Part shown: piece after piece, positions 1 through 7,844 of the stretch
How the letters are laid out: every line of letters starts with the position of its first letter
How positions within the stretch are numbered: the stretch's first letter is position 1
DNA from: JAPPHA01 sp963664045
GTDB taxonomy: Bacteria; Pseudomonadota; Alphaproteobacteria; Rhodobacterales; Rhodobacteraceae
Direction: 5' to 3'
Length of the DNA: 64,000 bases
Assembly: GCA_963664045.2 (NCBI GenBank)
Contig: CAXXGT010000010.1
Coordinates: 91,315-155,314 of the forward strand
Program-made: the position numbers and the translations under genes
Notes under the pieces: generated by a model
Databases searched by the model: none
Told to the model about the DNA's origin: nothing
What the model saw: only the letters and a program-made list of their open reading frames with translations

Positions 1-669
1 GTAGGTGCGAATCATCCGAATTCCGGACAGCCCTTCGTGCACCGAGGACGTCATCCGCGCGATTTCCTTCTGGGTCGAAATCGCGAGGTTGCGAACATAG
101 GTTCCGACGATCCCGACAGGGCCGAACGCAAACAGGAAAATGCCAATCAGCGCGACGGTCATCACCCAGTCGATGGAAACCATGACGGCGATGGTCGAGA
201 GTATGATCAGGATGCCGGATGCAATTCCGAATACTTCGCCCGTCGACCCGCGGACGACTTCCAGGTCCGCCGAAAAGCGAACGGAAAGCGCGGCGGGAGA
301 CTCCGCCAGCAAACTGCTGAGATCCATGTACAAAAGTGAATGATACAGCCTCGACTGCATGCGGGACTGGATCTTTGACATGATCCGATTGACAAGTGTC
401 TTCCGGCTGTAATCGCCCAAGCCCTTGACAACCGTCAAAGCGATTATCCCTGCCGGTCCCCAGAGCACGACATTGGATCCCTCGGTCTCGAGACCGGACA
501 TGGCATACTGCATGAACTTGGCGTAGCCGGCCCCCGCGATGCCGACGATGACCATCAGGAGCGCCACGACAATGAAATTCGCAGTGTGCGGTCGCAGCCA
601 TTCCCGGAAGAATCTCAGATAGGTCCTGTAGACGGGAACGGGAGGACCGGTCGGAGCGGTTTCTCTCAT
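1..669 (-). CDS. ABC exporter, transmembrane domain (3' truncated by window edge)
   Basis: This is the N-terminal 223 residues of an MsbA/BmrA-like ABC exporter half-transporter; the ATPase domain lies beyond the left edge. Translation gives a start at MRETAPTGPPVP, a first membrane helix near residues 32-47 (FIVVALLMVIVGIAGA) and a second near 68-80. The segment SRMQSRLYHSLLYMDL at about 103-118 is followed by hydrophobic stretches near 146-163 and 170-188. The conserved EGLSGIRMIRTY motif closes the visible part, which is typical of the fold. Such proteins flip lipids or export drugs or peptides across the inner membrane; the substrate cannot be told. The start codon is 78 bp from an inserted IS element, so its promoter region may have been altered. 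Confidence 0.85.
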   Translation of the reverse strand, partial: MRETAPTGPPVPVYRTYLRFFREWLRPHTANFIVVALLMVIVGIAGAGYAKFMQYAMSGLETEGSNVVLWGPAGIIALTVVKGLGDYSRKTLVNRIMSKIQSRMQSRLYHSLLYMDLSSLLAESPAALSVRFSADLEVVRGSTGEVFGIASGILIILSTIAVMVSIDWVMTVALIGIFLFAFGPVGIVGTYVRNLAISTQKEIARMTSSVHEGLSGIRMIRTY

Positions 670-737
670 GTGTGGTCAGTGCACCATATTGCGGAAGCAC
701 AACGCTAGCATGTTGAGAACCCTTCTCCAAGTTGACC

Positions 738-746
738 GGTGAACTT
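738..746. repeat. Left target-site duplication of the ISKra4-family element
   Basis: The 9-bp sequence GGTGAACTT lies directly before the left inverted repeat and is repeated exactly at 2454-2462 after the right one. Confidence 0.9.
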
Positions 747-2453
747 GGGTGTAGCCCAATTTGTTGTCAGGCAACGACGGCCTGCCTCGCCTGCCAGTCG
801 AGGAAGTCAGGCAGCCTGAAGTTCATGACGCAGCTTTTGAGCGCCAGCATTGCGTTGGCGCCTGTCTCCGACCAGCGGGTGCCAGGGCACTTCAGTCGGA
901 GCCCGTACCGCTTGCAGCCACTTTCCACGACCCCCGATCCAATCTGCATGCCGTGGTCGCGGAATTGGTCGTAGCGCATCCGTTCGATGTTGTTCCGATA
1001 GTAGCGGCAGCACGCCTCCACCTCTTTGTACCTGCCGCTGAAGGGCTCGAGCTCCCGGATCACCTTGGCGGCCCGGCCCGCCTCGAGGTCCGCCTTGATC
1101 CCTTTGAACCGCCGATCCCGCTCCGCCTTGTCCGGGAACATCGCCTTCACCGCATCGCTGGCGTATTCGAGGGCATGGAAAATATCGAGCACGAAGGTGA
1201 CCTTCCGGCCTCCGAACAACTCCTCGCAGGTATTCCGTATCCATTCTGCGCCGTCCGAGATGACGACGAGTTCTTCGACGCCGTGCAGGCCGCGGCGCAG
1301 CGCCTCGCGGTCAAGGCGCATGGCGAAATCGGAGGGATCCCGGCTTCCCGGCGCCGCCGCCGCACTGTCGATGAGGCAACTGGACGTCTCGCTGCCTTTG
1401 TCCTTCAGCGCCGCGCCGGTCTCCGGATCCCGCCCCTCGGCAGTGTAGATGACCGCCAGCTTGGCTTCCCGGGTCTTCGCGCTTCCGTCCTCCTGCTTGC
1501 CGGCAATGCCTTCGACGTCACCCTTTCGCATCGGCACCCCGGTCCCGTCGATGGAAAGATACATCCGCGATTCCAGGGGGTTATCCTCCACGACCTCCTC
1601 CTGTTCGAACCGGAGCGCCTCCGCGCCGAGCGCCAGGGACCAGCGCTGCAGCGAACTCGAAGAGGCGTTCACCCCGGCAAGGTTCGCGATGTGGCGGCTC
1701 GCCGCATCAAAGCTCATCATCGGCGTCGTTTCGGCCACGACGCTCAACATCCCCGGTGTGAGCGTGTCACCTTCCAGGCCCAGTGCCCGGTCCAGCGGAA
1801 AGAACCCATTGCCGCACGATCGGCAATAATAGTAGCTGCGCTCAACCTCGACCCGGCCAAGCCGGGTGAGCCAGGCTTTCTTCTTCCTCGCCTGGCACCG
1901 GTACATCGGCTTGCCGCAGCTCGCGCACTCCGGCGGTGGCAGAGCCTTGTCGAGCTGTTCAAACAGCATCTTCAGCGCCGTCGCGCCGCCACCGAGAGAA
2001 CTGTCGCGGAGCACCCGCTCCACGCTATCCAGGTCCGGAACACCCGATGCGAGGTCCGCCGCCAGCCTCGGAAGTTGCGGGCCGAACTCCGCCGACACAG
2101 CCCCGAGCAATGCAGAAAGCGGCCCGCCGTCCGGCCTGAAGCCCGCCAGAGGCAACTCGTCCTCCGTGATGTCGCAGCTCCGCACCTCGCCGCCTTCCAG
2201 CCAGTAACGGGTGTATCCGCCCTCGTGCTCGCGCAGCACCGCCGCGCCTTCCTCACCCAGGCCTTCCAGATACGCCACCGTGTCTGGATGTCTGTGCCCG
2301 CAATCCCTTTTGACCTCCGCCATGTTCCGCGCTCCCTGCCTCGTTGCCTCTGCAAGCGCGCCACCCGCCGGTTTCCCCGGCCGTTATCGGACACGCAGCA
2401 ACGACAGCGTAGCAAATGCGAATCGCAACTATCAACCAAATTGGGCTACACCC
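747..2453 (-). mobile_element. Complete ISKra4-family insertion sequence
   Basis: The element is 1707 bp and carries one transposase gene on the minus strand. Its ends are inverted repeats: GGGTGTAGCCCAATTTG at 747-763 and the complementary CAAATTGGGCTACACCC at 2437-2453. It is flanked by perfect 9-bp direct repeats (GGTGAACTT). Intact ends, an uninterrupted transposase and an undecayed duplication point to a fairly recent insertion. It separates the ABC exporter gene from whatever lay upstream. Confidence 0.92.
767..2323 (-). CDS. ISKra4-family transposase
   Basis: A 518-residue transposase filling the element. Two CxxC pairs (CASCGKPMYRC near 149-159 and YYCRSCG near 179) look like a zinc-binding region. 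The DDE-type core begins at MYLSIDGTGVPM (first Asp) and continues through VISDGAEWIRN (second Asp). The C-terminal part has QIGSGVVESGCKRYGLRLK and GTRWSETGANAML, a signature I associate with the ISKra4 family. The frame is open from start to stop, so the enzyme is probably functional. It acts on the terminal inverted repeats to move the element. Confidence 0.92.
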   Translation of the reverse strand: MAEVKRDCGHRHPDTVAYLEGLGEEGAAVLREHEGGYTRYWLEGGEVRSCDITEDELPLAGFRPDGGPLSALLGAVSAEFGPQLPRLAADLASGVPDLDSVERVLRDSSLGGGATALKMLFEQLDKALPPPECASCGKPMYRCQARKKKAWLTRLGRVEVERSYYYCRSCGNGFFPLDRALGLEGDTLTPGMLSVVAETTPMMSFDAASRHIANLAGVNASSSSLQRWSLALGAEALRFEQEEVVEDNPLESRMYLSIDGTGVPMRKGDVEGIAGKQEDGSAKTREAKLAVIYTAEGRDPETGAALKDKGSETSSCLIDSAAAAPGSRDPSDFAMRLDREALRRGLHGVEELVVISDGAEWIRNTCEELFGGRKVTFVLDIFHALEYASDAVKAMFPDKAERDRRFKGIKADLEAGRAAKVIRELEPFSGRYKEVEACCRYYRNNIERMRYDQFRDHGMQIGSGVVESGCKRYGLRLKCPGTRWSETGANAMLALKSCVMNFRLPDFLDWQARQAVVA

Positions 2454-2462
2454 GGTGAACTT
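2454..2462. repeat. Right target-site duplication of the ISKra4-family element
   Basis: GGTGAACTT immediately follows the right inverted repeat and matches 738-746 at all nine positions. Confidence 0.9.
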
Positions 2463-2940
2463 AAACCGGCCCCCGTTCCTGCAACACGCCAACGCGGTTT
2501 TTCGACGTTGCAGGAAAGGCGATCTGCTCCGGGATACGAAAACAAAACCAAACGAATGAATGCCCGTATCTCCAACTCGGAAATGCGAGAGGCTTTCCTG
2601 GATCAATGACCTTGCCGCCTGACCACGAGCGACCGGCTCCGAACACGTTCAGGCGCGATGGCGGCAACTTCGCCTGGACACGTCCAGGGCAGGCGAATAA
2701 CACGCGCGGCGCGGCACGCGACAGGACTGCTCGCCCCATTCGGAAATGACACACGCATGAATCCTGCCCGCGATTCGTGCTCCCGCTTGAAGACTGTTGA
2801 ATCCCGGTGATAAACGCCGTGGCGATTATTCAATCTGCACCGAAGATTCGCTGGAAGGCGCAAGCACATTCAGTCCAGGCCTCCATTTCCTGCCTGGCCG
2901 ATTTCTTCCGCAAATCCAGGTCAACAGGAGGTCGCATCGC
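2463..2940. other. Gene-free stretch upstream of the class V aminotransferase
   Basis: About 480 bp between the insertion sequence and the aminotransferase. Short open frames exist but none shows a ribosome site or recognisable protein. The only clear signal is the AGGAGG-like site near 2926-2931 serving the start at 2941. It presumably holds the aminotransferase promoter. Confidence 0.5.
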
Positions 2941-4179
2941 ATGTTGTTAAACAGAGGCCGGAACTCGGTCGCAATTCCTGGTCCCTCGATCATCCCCGAC
3001 AGGGTCCTTGCAGCCATGCAACGCCCCTCGCCCAACATTTACGACGGCGAACTCGTCGACATCGCGGAGTCGCTTTTTCCCGACCTGAAGAGAGTCGCCA
3101 GGACCGACGGTAACGTCGCGATATACATCTCGAATGGTCACGGATCCTGGGAAGCGGGCATCAGCAATGTCCTGTCTCCCGGTGACCGGGTCATTGCGCT
3201 CAACACCGGCTTCTTCGGCTCCCGCTGGGCCTTCATGGCGCGTACCATGGGCATCGATGTCGAAGTTCTCGATTTTGGTATGGATGAATGCTTCGACCCT
3301 GATGTTCTTCGCGACCGGCTCAAGGCCGACACTTCCCCGTGCATAAAGGCAGTTTTCGCGGTGCAGACCGATACTGCCTCGTCAGTCAGAAATGACATTT
3401 CCGAACTCAGAGCCGTATTGGATGACGTCGGCCATGAATCGTTGCTCATGGTTGACTGCATTGCGTCGCTTGGATGTGAACCTCATGAAATGGACGCATG
3501 GGGTGTCGACGTCATGAACGCTGCCTGCCAAAAAGGATTGATGACGCCAGCTGGCTTGTCGTTCGTCTATTTCGGTGATCGGGCAAAGGAGGCAAGGGCA
3601 AGAGTGTCAGGCGTCTCCGGCTACTGGGACTGGGTGCCGAGAACCGAACCCGAGCATTTCTACCAGCTTTTCGGGGGTACGGCGCCGACCCATCACATTT
3701 TCGCCCTCAGGGAAGCTCTCGACATACTGGTCCACGAAGAAGGGGTCGCCAACGCCTGGGCGCGCCACGAGCGGTTGGCGGGAGCGGTCTGGGCGGCGAT
3801 CGACCGCTGGGCCGACGGATCAACCGTCCGTTCCGGTGTCTCGGACCCGTCTCACCGATCGCACGCCGTCACGACGATAAGGACAACGAATGACCGGTCC
3901 GGAAGTCAAGACGGCGCTGCCGACGCCGACCGCATTCGGCAATGGTGCGAATCCCGATCCGGGGTGACCCTGGGAATCGGACTCGGGTTCCCCGATCACC
4001 TGTCCGGGTCGGCATTCAGAATCGGTCACATGGGACATCTCAACCCACCGATGATCCTCGGCACCCTCGGATGCGTCGACTCCGCGCTGAAAGCGCTCGG
4101 GATACCACACGGCGACGGTGCGCTGGAGGCTGCATCCCGTGTAATCTCAGAGGCTGATGCGACAATCGGACTCGAATAG
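2941..4179 (+). CDS. Class V aminotransferase, probable ureidoglycine/alanine-glyoxylate aminotransferase
   Basis: A 412-residue PLP enzyme of the alanine-glyoxylate/serine-glyoxylate family. The PLP lysine is in NAACQKGLMTPAG (about residue 198) and the cofactor aspartate in LLMVDCIASLG. The N-terminus RNSVAIPGPSIIPDRVL is typical. The frame is open further upstream, but AGGAGG about 10 bases before 2941 supports this start. It sits tail to tail with ureide-pathway genes, so it may be a PucG-type (S)-ureidoglycine-glyoxylate aminotransferase giving oxalurate and glycine; that role rests on context. A plain alanine-glyoxylate or pyridoxamine-pyruvate transaminase remains possible. Its 3' end overlaps the 3' end of the convergent lyase gene by 33 bp. 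Confidence 0.85.
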   Translation: MLLNRGRNSVAIPGPSIIPDRVLAAMQRPSPNIYDGELVDIAESLFPDLKRVARTDGNVAIYISNGHGSWEAGISNVLSPGDRVIALNTGFFGSRWAFMARTMGIDVEVLDFGMDECFDPDVLRDRLKADTSPCIKAVFAVQTDTASSVRNDISELRAVLDDVGHESLLMVDCIASLGCEPHEMDAWGVDVMNAACQKGLMTPAGLSFVYFGDRAKEARARVSGVSGYWDWVPRTEPEHFYQLFGGTAPTHHIFALREALDILVHEEGVANAWARHERLAGAVWAAIDRWADGSTVRSGVSDPSHRSHAVTTIRTTNDRSGSQDGAADADRIRQWCESRSGVTLGIGLGFPDHLSGSAFRIGHMGHLNPPMILGTLGCVDSALKALGIPHGDGALEAASRVISEADATIGLE

Positions 4180-4617
4180 GACCTCTTCCAGATTGGTCGA
4201 GGTCTCTTCCCGGTCGACAACCAGGAAAGACTGATTCTGATCCAGGATCAATAACGGGTGATGCCAGGTTCCCCGTCGAAGACTGACGCCCTGCCATCCC
4301 TTGCACATGAATGCACGGCAGGAACCCGGTTCAGGTTCATCCGCGACGACGACGAGCCAGTCGCCACCGTCCAACGGCATGAACGCCTGCGAACTCCTGG
4401 GATGACACTCGAGCATGCGAACGAGAAGTGGCCGGCGTCTGGCTTCGAAAATCGAAATTGCGGCGAGATCATCGCAATCGACGGTTGCCAGGGCATGGTG
4501 CCTGGTTACATGGCCGGAGTTGATTTCGACTAGGTCGTTACGGCTCCGCGAGGCCTCGATGATGTCTCCATAAGGTTCGAATGCCGCACCGACGAGCGGT
4601 TCCGCATGGATGATCAT
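4147..4617 (-). CDS. allA: Ureidoglycolate lyase
   Basis: A protein of about 156 residues that cleaves ureidoglycolate to glyoxylate and urea, the last step of ureide breakdown. It starts MIIHAEPLVGAAFEPYGDII, the usual AllA beginning, and includes SSQAFMPLDGG and RRGTWHHPLL, conserved parts of the cupin-like fold. The start is set by its ATGA overlap with the stop of the upstream aminohydrolase, so the two are translationally coupled. It ends inside the 3' end of the convergent aminotransferase gene. Confidence 0.9.
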   Translation of the reverse strand: MIIHAEPLVGAAFEPYGDIIEASRSRNDLVEINSGHVTRHHALATVDCDDLAAISIFEARRRPLLVRMLECHPRSSQAFMPLDGGDWLVVVADEPEPGSCRAFMCKGWQGVSLRRGTWHHPLLILDQNQSFLVVDREETSTNLEEVLFESDCRISL

Positions 4618-5453
4618 TGGCTCGCGATGCCAAGTTCCGGATGGCGATTCACATCCTTGTAAAGTAGGTACCTGAACCGGCCGGGGCCACCCGCATAGCA
4701 TGCCTGAGGGCAAAATGCCCGCAGCCACACGAAATCCCCCTGTTCCAGTTCAACCCAATCGCGATTGAGGCGATAGGCTGCCTTCCCCTCGAGGACATAG
4801 ATCCCATGTTCCATGACATGGGTTTCCATGAACGGAATCGTCCCGCCCGGTTCGAAGGTTACGATGTTGACATGCATGTCGTGGCGGATGTCGTCCGGAT
4901 CGACAAACCGGGTCGTCAGCCAGGCGCCGCCGGAATCCTTCATCTCTTCCGGCACGGCCTCGGCTTCGTTCAATACGAACGATTTCGGCATCGAAACACC
5001 CTGGACCGGCTGATATCTCTTTCTGATCCAGACGAATCGCGCGGGACGATCTGAATCCGGCGAATTGAACACGTTCCATCGGGCCCCGGGGGCAACATAG
5101 GCGTAATCGCCGCGTGAAATCCCAGCCCTCCTGTCGTCAATCACGAGATCGAGCACCCCCGAAATCACGAAAAGCACGGCTTCGGCCTGCGGGTCAGGCT
5201 CAGGACGGGAGCTGCCGCCCCCCGGGGCGACTTCCATCACATACTGGGAAAATGTCTCGCTGAATCCACTCATGGGGCGCGCGACGATCCAGGCCCGCGC
5301 ATCCTGCCAGTGCGGCAGATTGCTCGTAACGATGTCGCGCATGACATCCCTTGGAATGACTGCATAGGCTTCGGTAAAGACAGCCCTTCCAGTCAGAAGC
5401 GCATTCTGGTCGGGATGACCGCCAGGTCCATCCCGGAAATCGGTTTCACTCAT
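4614..5453 (-). CDS. allE: (S)-ureidoglycine aminohydrolase
   Basis: A 279-residue bicupin that releases ammonia from (S)-ureidoglycine to give (S)-ureidoglycolate, feeding the lyase encoded next. The first cupin carries AEAVLFVISGVLDLVIDDRR. The second carries NIVTFEPGGTIPFMETH and MEHGIYVLEGKAAYRLN, with the His/Glu metal ligands expected for AllE/YlbA. Length fits the family. It overlaps the following lyase gene by four bases. Upstream of its start lies the end of a TnpB element, so the original upstream neighbour (allantoinase side) has been separated from it. Confidence 0.92.
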   Translation of the reverse strand: MSETDFRDGPGGHPDQNALLTGRAVFTEAYAVIPRDVMRDIVTSNLPHWQDARAWIVARPMSGFSETFSQYVMEVAPGGGSSRPEPDPQAEAVLFVISGVLDLVIDDRRAGISRGDYAYVAPGARWNVFNSPDSDRPARFVWIRKRYQPVQGVSMPKSFVLNEAEAVPEEMKDSGGAWLTTRFVDPDDIRHDMHVNIVTFEPGGTIPFMETHVMEHGIYVLEGKAAYRLNRDWVELEQGDFVWLRAFCPQACYAGGPGRFRYLLYKDVNRHPELGIASQ

Positions 5454-5494
5454 TGCTATCGCATGTCGCTATCTGGACACATTTCTCCCTACGC

Positions 5495-5640
5495 TTAACA
5501 TCTTCCCCGCCCTGAAGGGCGAGGATTTCCAGGAGGACTAGGCCACTTGGACAGTTCGCGCTTCATCACCTGCCCGACGGCTCGGCTCCACGCCCGGAGT
5601 GTTCCCCCGGTTGAGAATGTTGACCGCTGCGTTGCGGTCG
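5495..5640 (-). ncRNA. Candidate omega (reRNA) region of the TnpB element
   Basis: In characterised TnpB systems the guide RNA scaffold comes from the 3' end of tnpB and the right end of the element, with the guide taken from flanking DNA. Here the corresponding stretch covers the last codons of tnpB and the stem-loop at 5505-5524. The flanking guide would start near 5497 and read leftwards into the aminohydrolase upstream region. Extent is inferred by analogy; no transcript evidence exists. Confidence 0.35.
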
Positions 5641-6722
5641 GCATTGTCCCGGTGCCCGCACGCGGTGCAGACGAAGACAGCTTGGCTTTCGCGGCTCCGT
5701 CCGTCCACGGTCCCGCAGGACGCGCAGGTCTGGGAGGTGTACGACGGGTCGACCTTCACGAACCGTGCCGCCTTGTAGGCAAGCATGGTCTGGATCCGGT
5801 GCCAACCGACGTTCAGGATTGCGCGGTTCAACCCGCGCTTTTGGGCAACGTTCCGGCCCGGTTCATCGACCGTGCCTCGTGCGGAAGCCGTCATGTTCTT
5901 CGTGCGCAGTCTCTCGACCACAACGCCACCGTAGCGGCGGGTAATGTCCGTGGTGGCCTCGTGCGCCCAGTGCTTGCGCGCCCGCGCCTGACGGGCCTTG
6001 AGCCCGGCGGCCCACTTCTGTGCCTTGACCCACCGGCGCGACCCGCGCCTGCGGCGGCTGGCAATTCCCTGGGCCATCCGGATCAGGCGCTCGTGGCGAT
6101 CGACCTCCTGCGGCAACATGTACGGCGTACCGTCGGACAGCATCAGCGGGACGGCCACGCCACGGTCGACGCCGACGGTCATTCCGTTGTCAGGCAGTGC
6201 GACATCGCGCATGCAGCCGATGCTGATCTGCCAGCCGAGAGCCGTGCGGGTGACACGCGCCTCGCGGATGCTGCCCTCGATGGCACGGTTGTCGCGCAGC
6301 TTGACCCAGCCGATCTTCGGCAGCTTCACACGCGCCCAGCGCCTGCTCAGCTTTTCAACGCGGATTTCGCGGCCGGCAAAGCCGAACGCTTCGTTCACGC
6401 CCTTTCTCTTTGGCCTGGGATAGCCGCCAAGACCCTTCCACGCCCGGCGGTAGGCCTCGTCGAGCGCCTTCAGCGTGCGTTGCATCGGTGTCACGTGAAC
6501 GGCACGGACAAAGTCGAACTCGGCGCGCAGCGCGGTCAGTTCACGCGCCTGTGTCACGTAGTTGAGGTTGTTGCCTGTTCTGGCCTGGTAGTTCCGCCAA
6601 TGGTTGCGGCGTTGCTCGAGCGCAAGGTTCCAGACGAGGCGGCAGACGCCGGCGAACTGCGCCATCATGTCTTCCTGCTCTTGCGTGGGGCGGAGCGCGT
6701 CTGTGTAGCCGCGGAAAATCAT
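5538..6722 (-). CDS. tnpB: TnpB RNA-guided nuclease
   Basis: A protein of about 394 residues with the full TnpB plan. The N-terminus MIFRGYTDALRPTQEQEDMM is the usual one. The RuvC-like acidic residues appear as VGVDRGVAVP (Asp), VVVERLRTKNM (Glu) and DNADRNAAVNILNRG (Asp). A zinc ribbon CASCGT...CTACG lies between the last two. The C-terminus VNILNRGNTPGVEP is typical of IS1341-type proteins. I chose the internal ATG at 6722 because family members begin there; an upstream ATG at 6776 would add 18 unrelated residues. All catalytic residues are present, so nuclease activity is plausible. Confidence 0.92.
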   Translation of the reverse strand: MIFRGYTDALRPTQEQEDMMAQFAGVCRLVWNLALEQRRNHWRNYQARTGNNLNYVTQARELTALRAEFDFVRAVHVTPMQRTLKALDEAYRRAWKGLGGYPRPKRKGVNEAFGFAGREIRVEKLSRRWARVKLPKIGWVKLRDNRAIEGSIREARVTRTALGWQISIGCMRDVALPDNGMTVGVDRGVAVPLMLSDGTPYMLPQEVDRHERLIRMAQGIASRRRRGSRRWVKAQKWAAGLKARQARARKHWAHEATTDITRRYGGVVVERLRTKNMTASARGTVDEPGRNVAQKRGLNRAILNVGWHRIQTMLAYKAARFVKVDPSYTSQTCASCGTVDGRSRESQAVFVCTACGHRDNADRNAAVNILNRGNTPGVEPSRRAGDEARTVQVA

Positions 6723-6959
6723 ATCAAATACATACACTGGATAAGCCGATGTCAAGCAACAAGCAAGGAATCGCACTTTCCTCCCCGGCCTGAACGCCGA
6801 GGTTTCCAGCGCGAAAAGTTGATGAGCGTCAACACGATGCGCTCACGATCTCGCCGCAACCTTGCCGCAATCTTCCCGGCAGAGCAGGACAACTCAGCGG
6901 CAGCTATTCGGCGCGTCTCGCATACGCTGGACTCGCCTCGACCATCGGCCGGGAACCGG

Positions 6960-7844
6960 TTACTCAGGATGCCACGTCCTCCAGTGGCGGGCAATATCGA
7001 TCCGGGTTGCGACCCATACAACATCCAGCCGTTTGACATGATCGAGGAAACGGCCCAGTGATGCCGCCCTGCCCGGCCTGCCCACAAGCCGGCAGTGCAA
7101 TCCGACCGACATCATGCGGTTTCCTTCGCGGCATAGAACCTCGAGGCTGTCCGCCAAATACCGCTCGAACTGTTCACCGGAATTGAACCCCTGGGCAGTC
7201 GCGAACCGCATGTCGTTGGCATCAAGCGTATACGGAACGATCAGGAGCCCGTCTTCGTAGTACGGGAGGTCGTCGGCATAACTGTCGGCCGAGTATTCGA
7301 ATCCCATTTCCCTCGCCAGGGCCCTTGTGTGGGTGGATGTCCGTCCCTGGTACAATCCGGCCGGCCTGCTGCCAGTCACACGCTCGTGGATATCGACAGC
7401 CTTCTGCAAATGGCGGCGCTCTTCATCTTTCGTTGCGTCCCGGTAATCGATCCACTTCAGGCCATGGGTGGCGACTTCCCAGTTCGCCCTCAACATGGCA
7501 TTCACAGCCTGCGGGTTTTTTTCGAGGGCGGTGGCGACGCCGAATACGGTTACGGGCAACCGCCGCTCGGTGAACATCCGATACAGTCTCCAGAACCCTG
7601 CCCGCGACCCGTATTCGTAGATCGACTCCATGTTCATGTGACGCTGATTCGGCCATGGCTCGGCACCAATGATCTCCGACAGAAACGCCTCCGACGTCTG
7701 GTCGCCATGGAGAATGTTGTTTTCGCCGCCCTCTTCGTAATTGACGACGAAATTGATCGCGACCCTGGCGCCGCCGGGCCATTGCGCATCCGGAATGGAG
7801 GCGCCGTAGCCGACCATGTCGCGGGGATATTCAGCCGGAGCCAT
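6960..7844 (-). CDS. puuE: Allantoinase, polysaccharide-deacetylase type (PuuE)
   Basis: A 294-residue enzyme opening the allantoin ring to allantoate. It starts MAPAEYPRDMVGYGASIPDA, the characteristic PuuE beginning, followed by VAINFVVNYEEGGEN, ATHGLKWIDYRD and STHTRALAREMGFEYSADSY of the NodB-like fold. This metal-independent family differs from the amidohydrolase AllB. The start was placed at 7844, giving a 14-bp overlap with the upstream aminotransferase-like gene, so the two are co-transcribed. It would act before the aminohydrolase and lyase encoded beyond the TnpB element. Confidence 0.9.
   Translation of the reverse strand: MAPAEYPRDMVGYGASIPDAQWPGGARVAINFVVNYEEGGENNILHGDQTSEAFLSEIIGAEPWPNQRHMNMESIYEYGSRAGFWRLYRMFTERRLPVTVFGVATALEKNPQAVNAMLRANWEVATHGLKWIDYRDATKDEERRHLQKAVDIHERVTGSRPAGLYQGRTSTHTRALAREMGFEYSADSYADDLPYYEDGLLIVPYTLDANDMRFATAQGFNSGEQFERYLADSLEVLCREGNRMMSVGLHCRLVGRPGRAASLGRFLDHVKRLDVVWVATRIDIARHWRTWHPE

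Larger units (their letters stand above)
5495..6812 (-). mobile_element. Solitary IS1341-type (IS605 superfamily) TnpB element
   Basis: The element contains only tnpB; no Y1 transposase TnpA gene is present, so movement would need one in trans. Each side carries a stem-loop of closely related sequence: CCCCGCCC-TGAA-GGGCGAGG at 5505-5524 (right end, just after the tnpB stop) and an imperfect version at 6783-6802 (left side). Exact borders are uncertain because this superfamily makes no target duplication. It lies inside the ureide cluster between the aminohydrolase and allantoinase genes. Confidence 0.7.

Noticed and set aside
761..2458. 565-codon open frame opposite the ISKra4 transposase
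   Set aside because: It is the antisense shadow of a clear transposase, with no start signal and Arg/Pro-biased composition.
5547..7061. 504-codon open frame opposite tnpB
   Set aside because: Antisense of tnpB in GC-rich DNA; no family resemblance.
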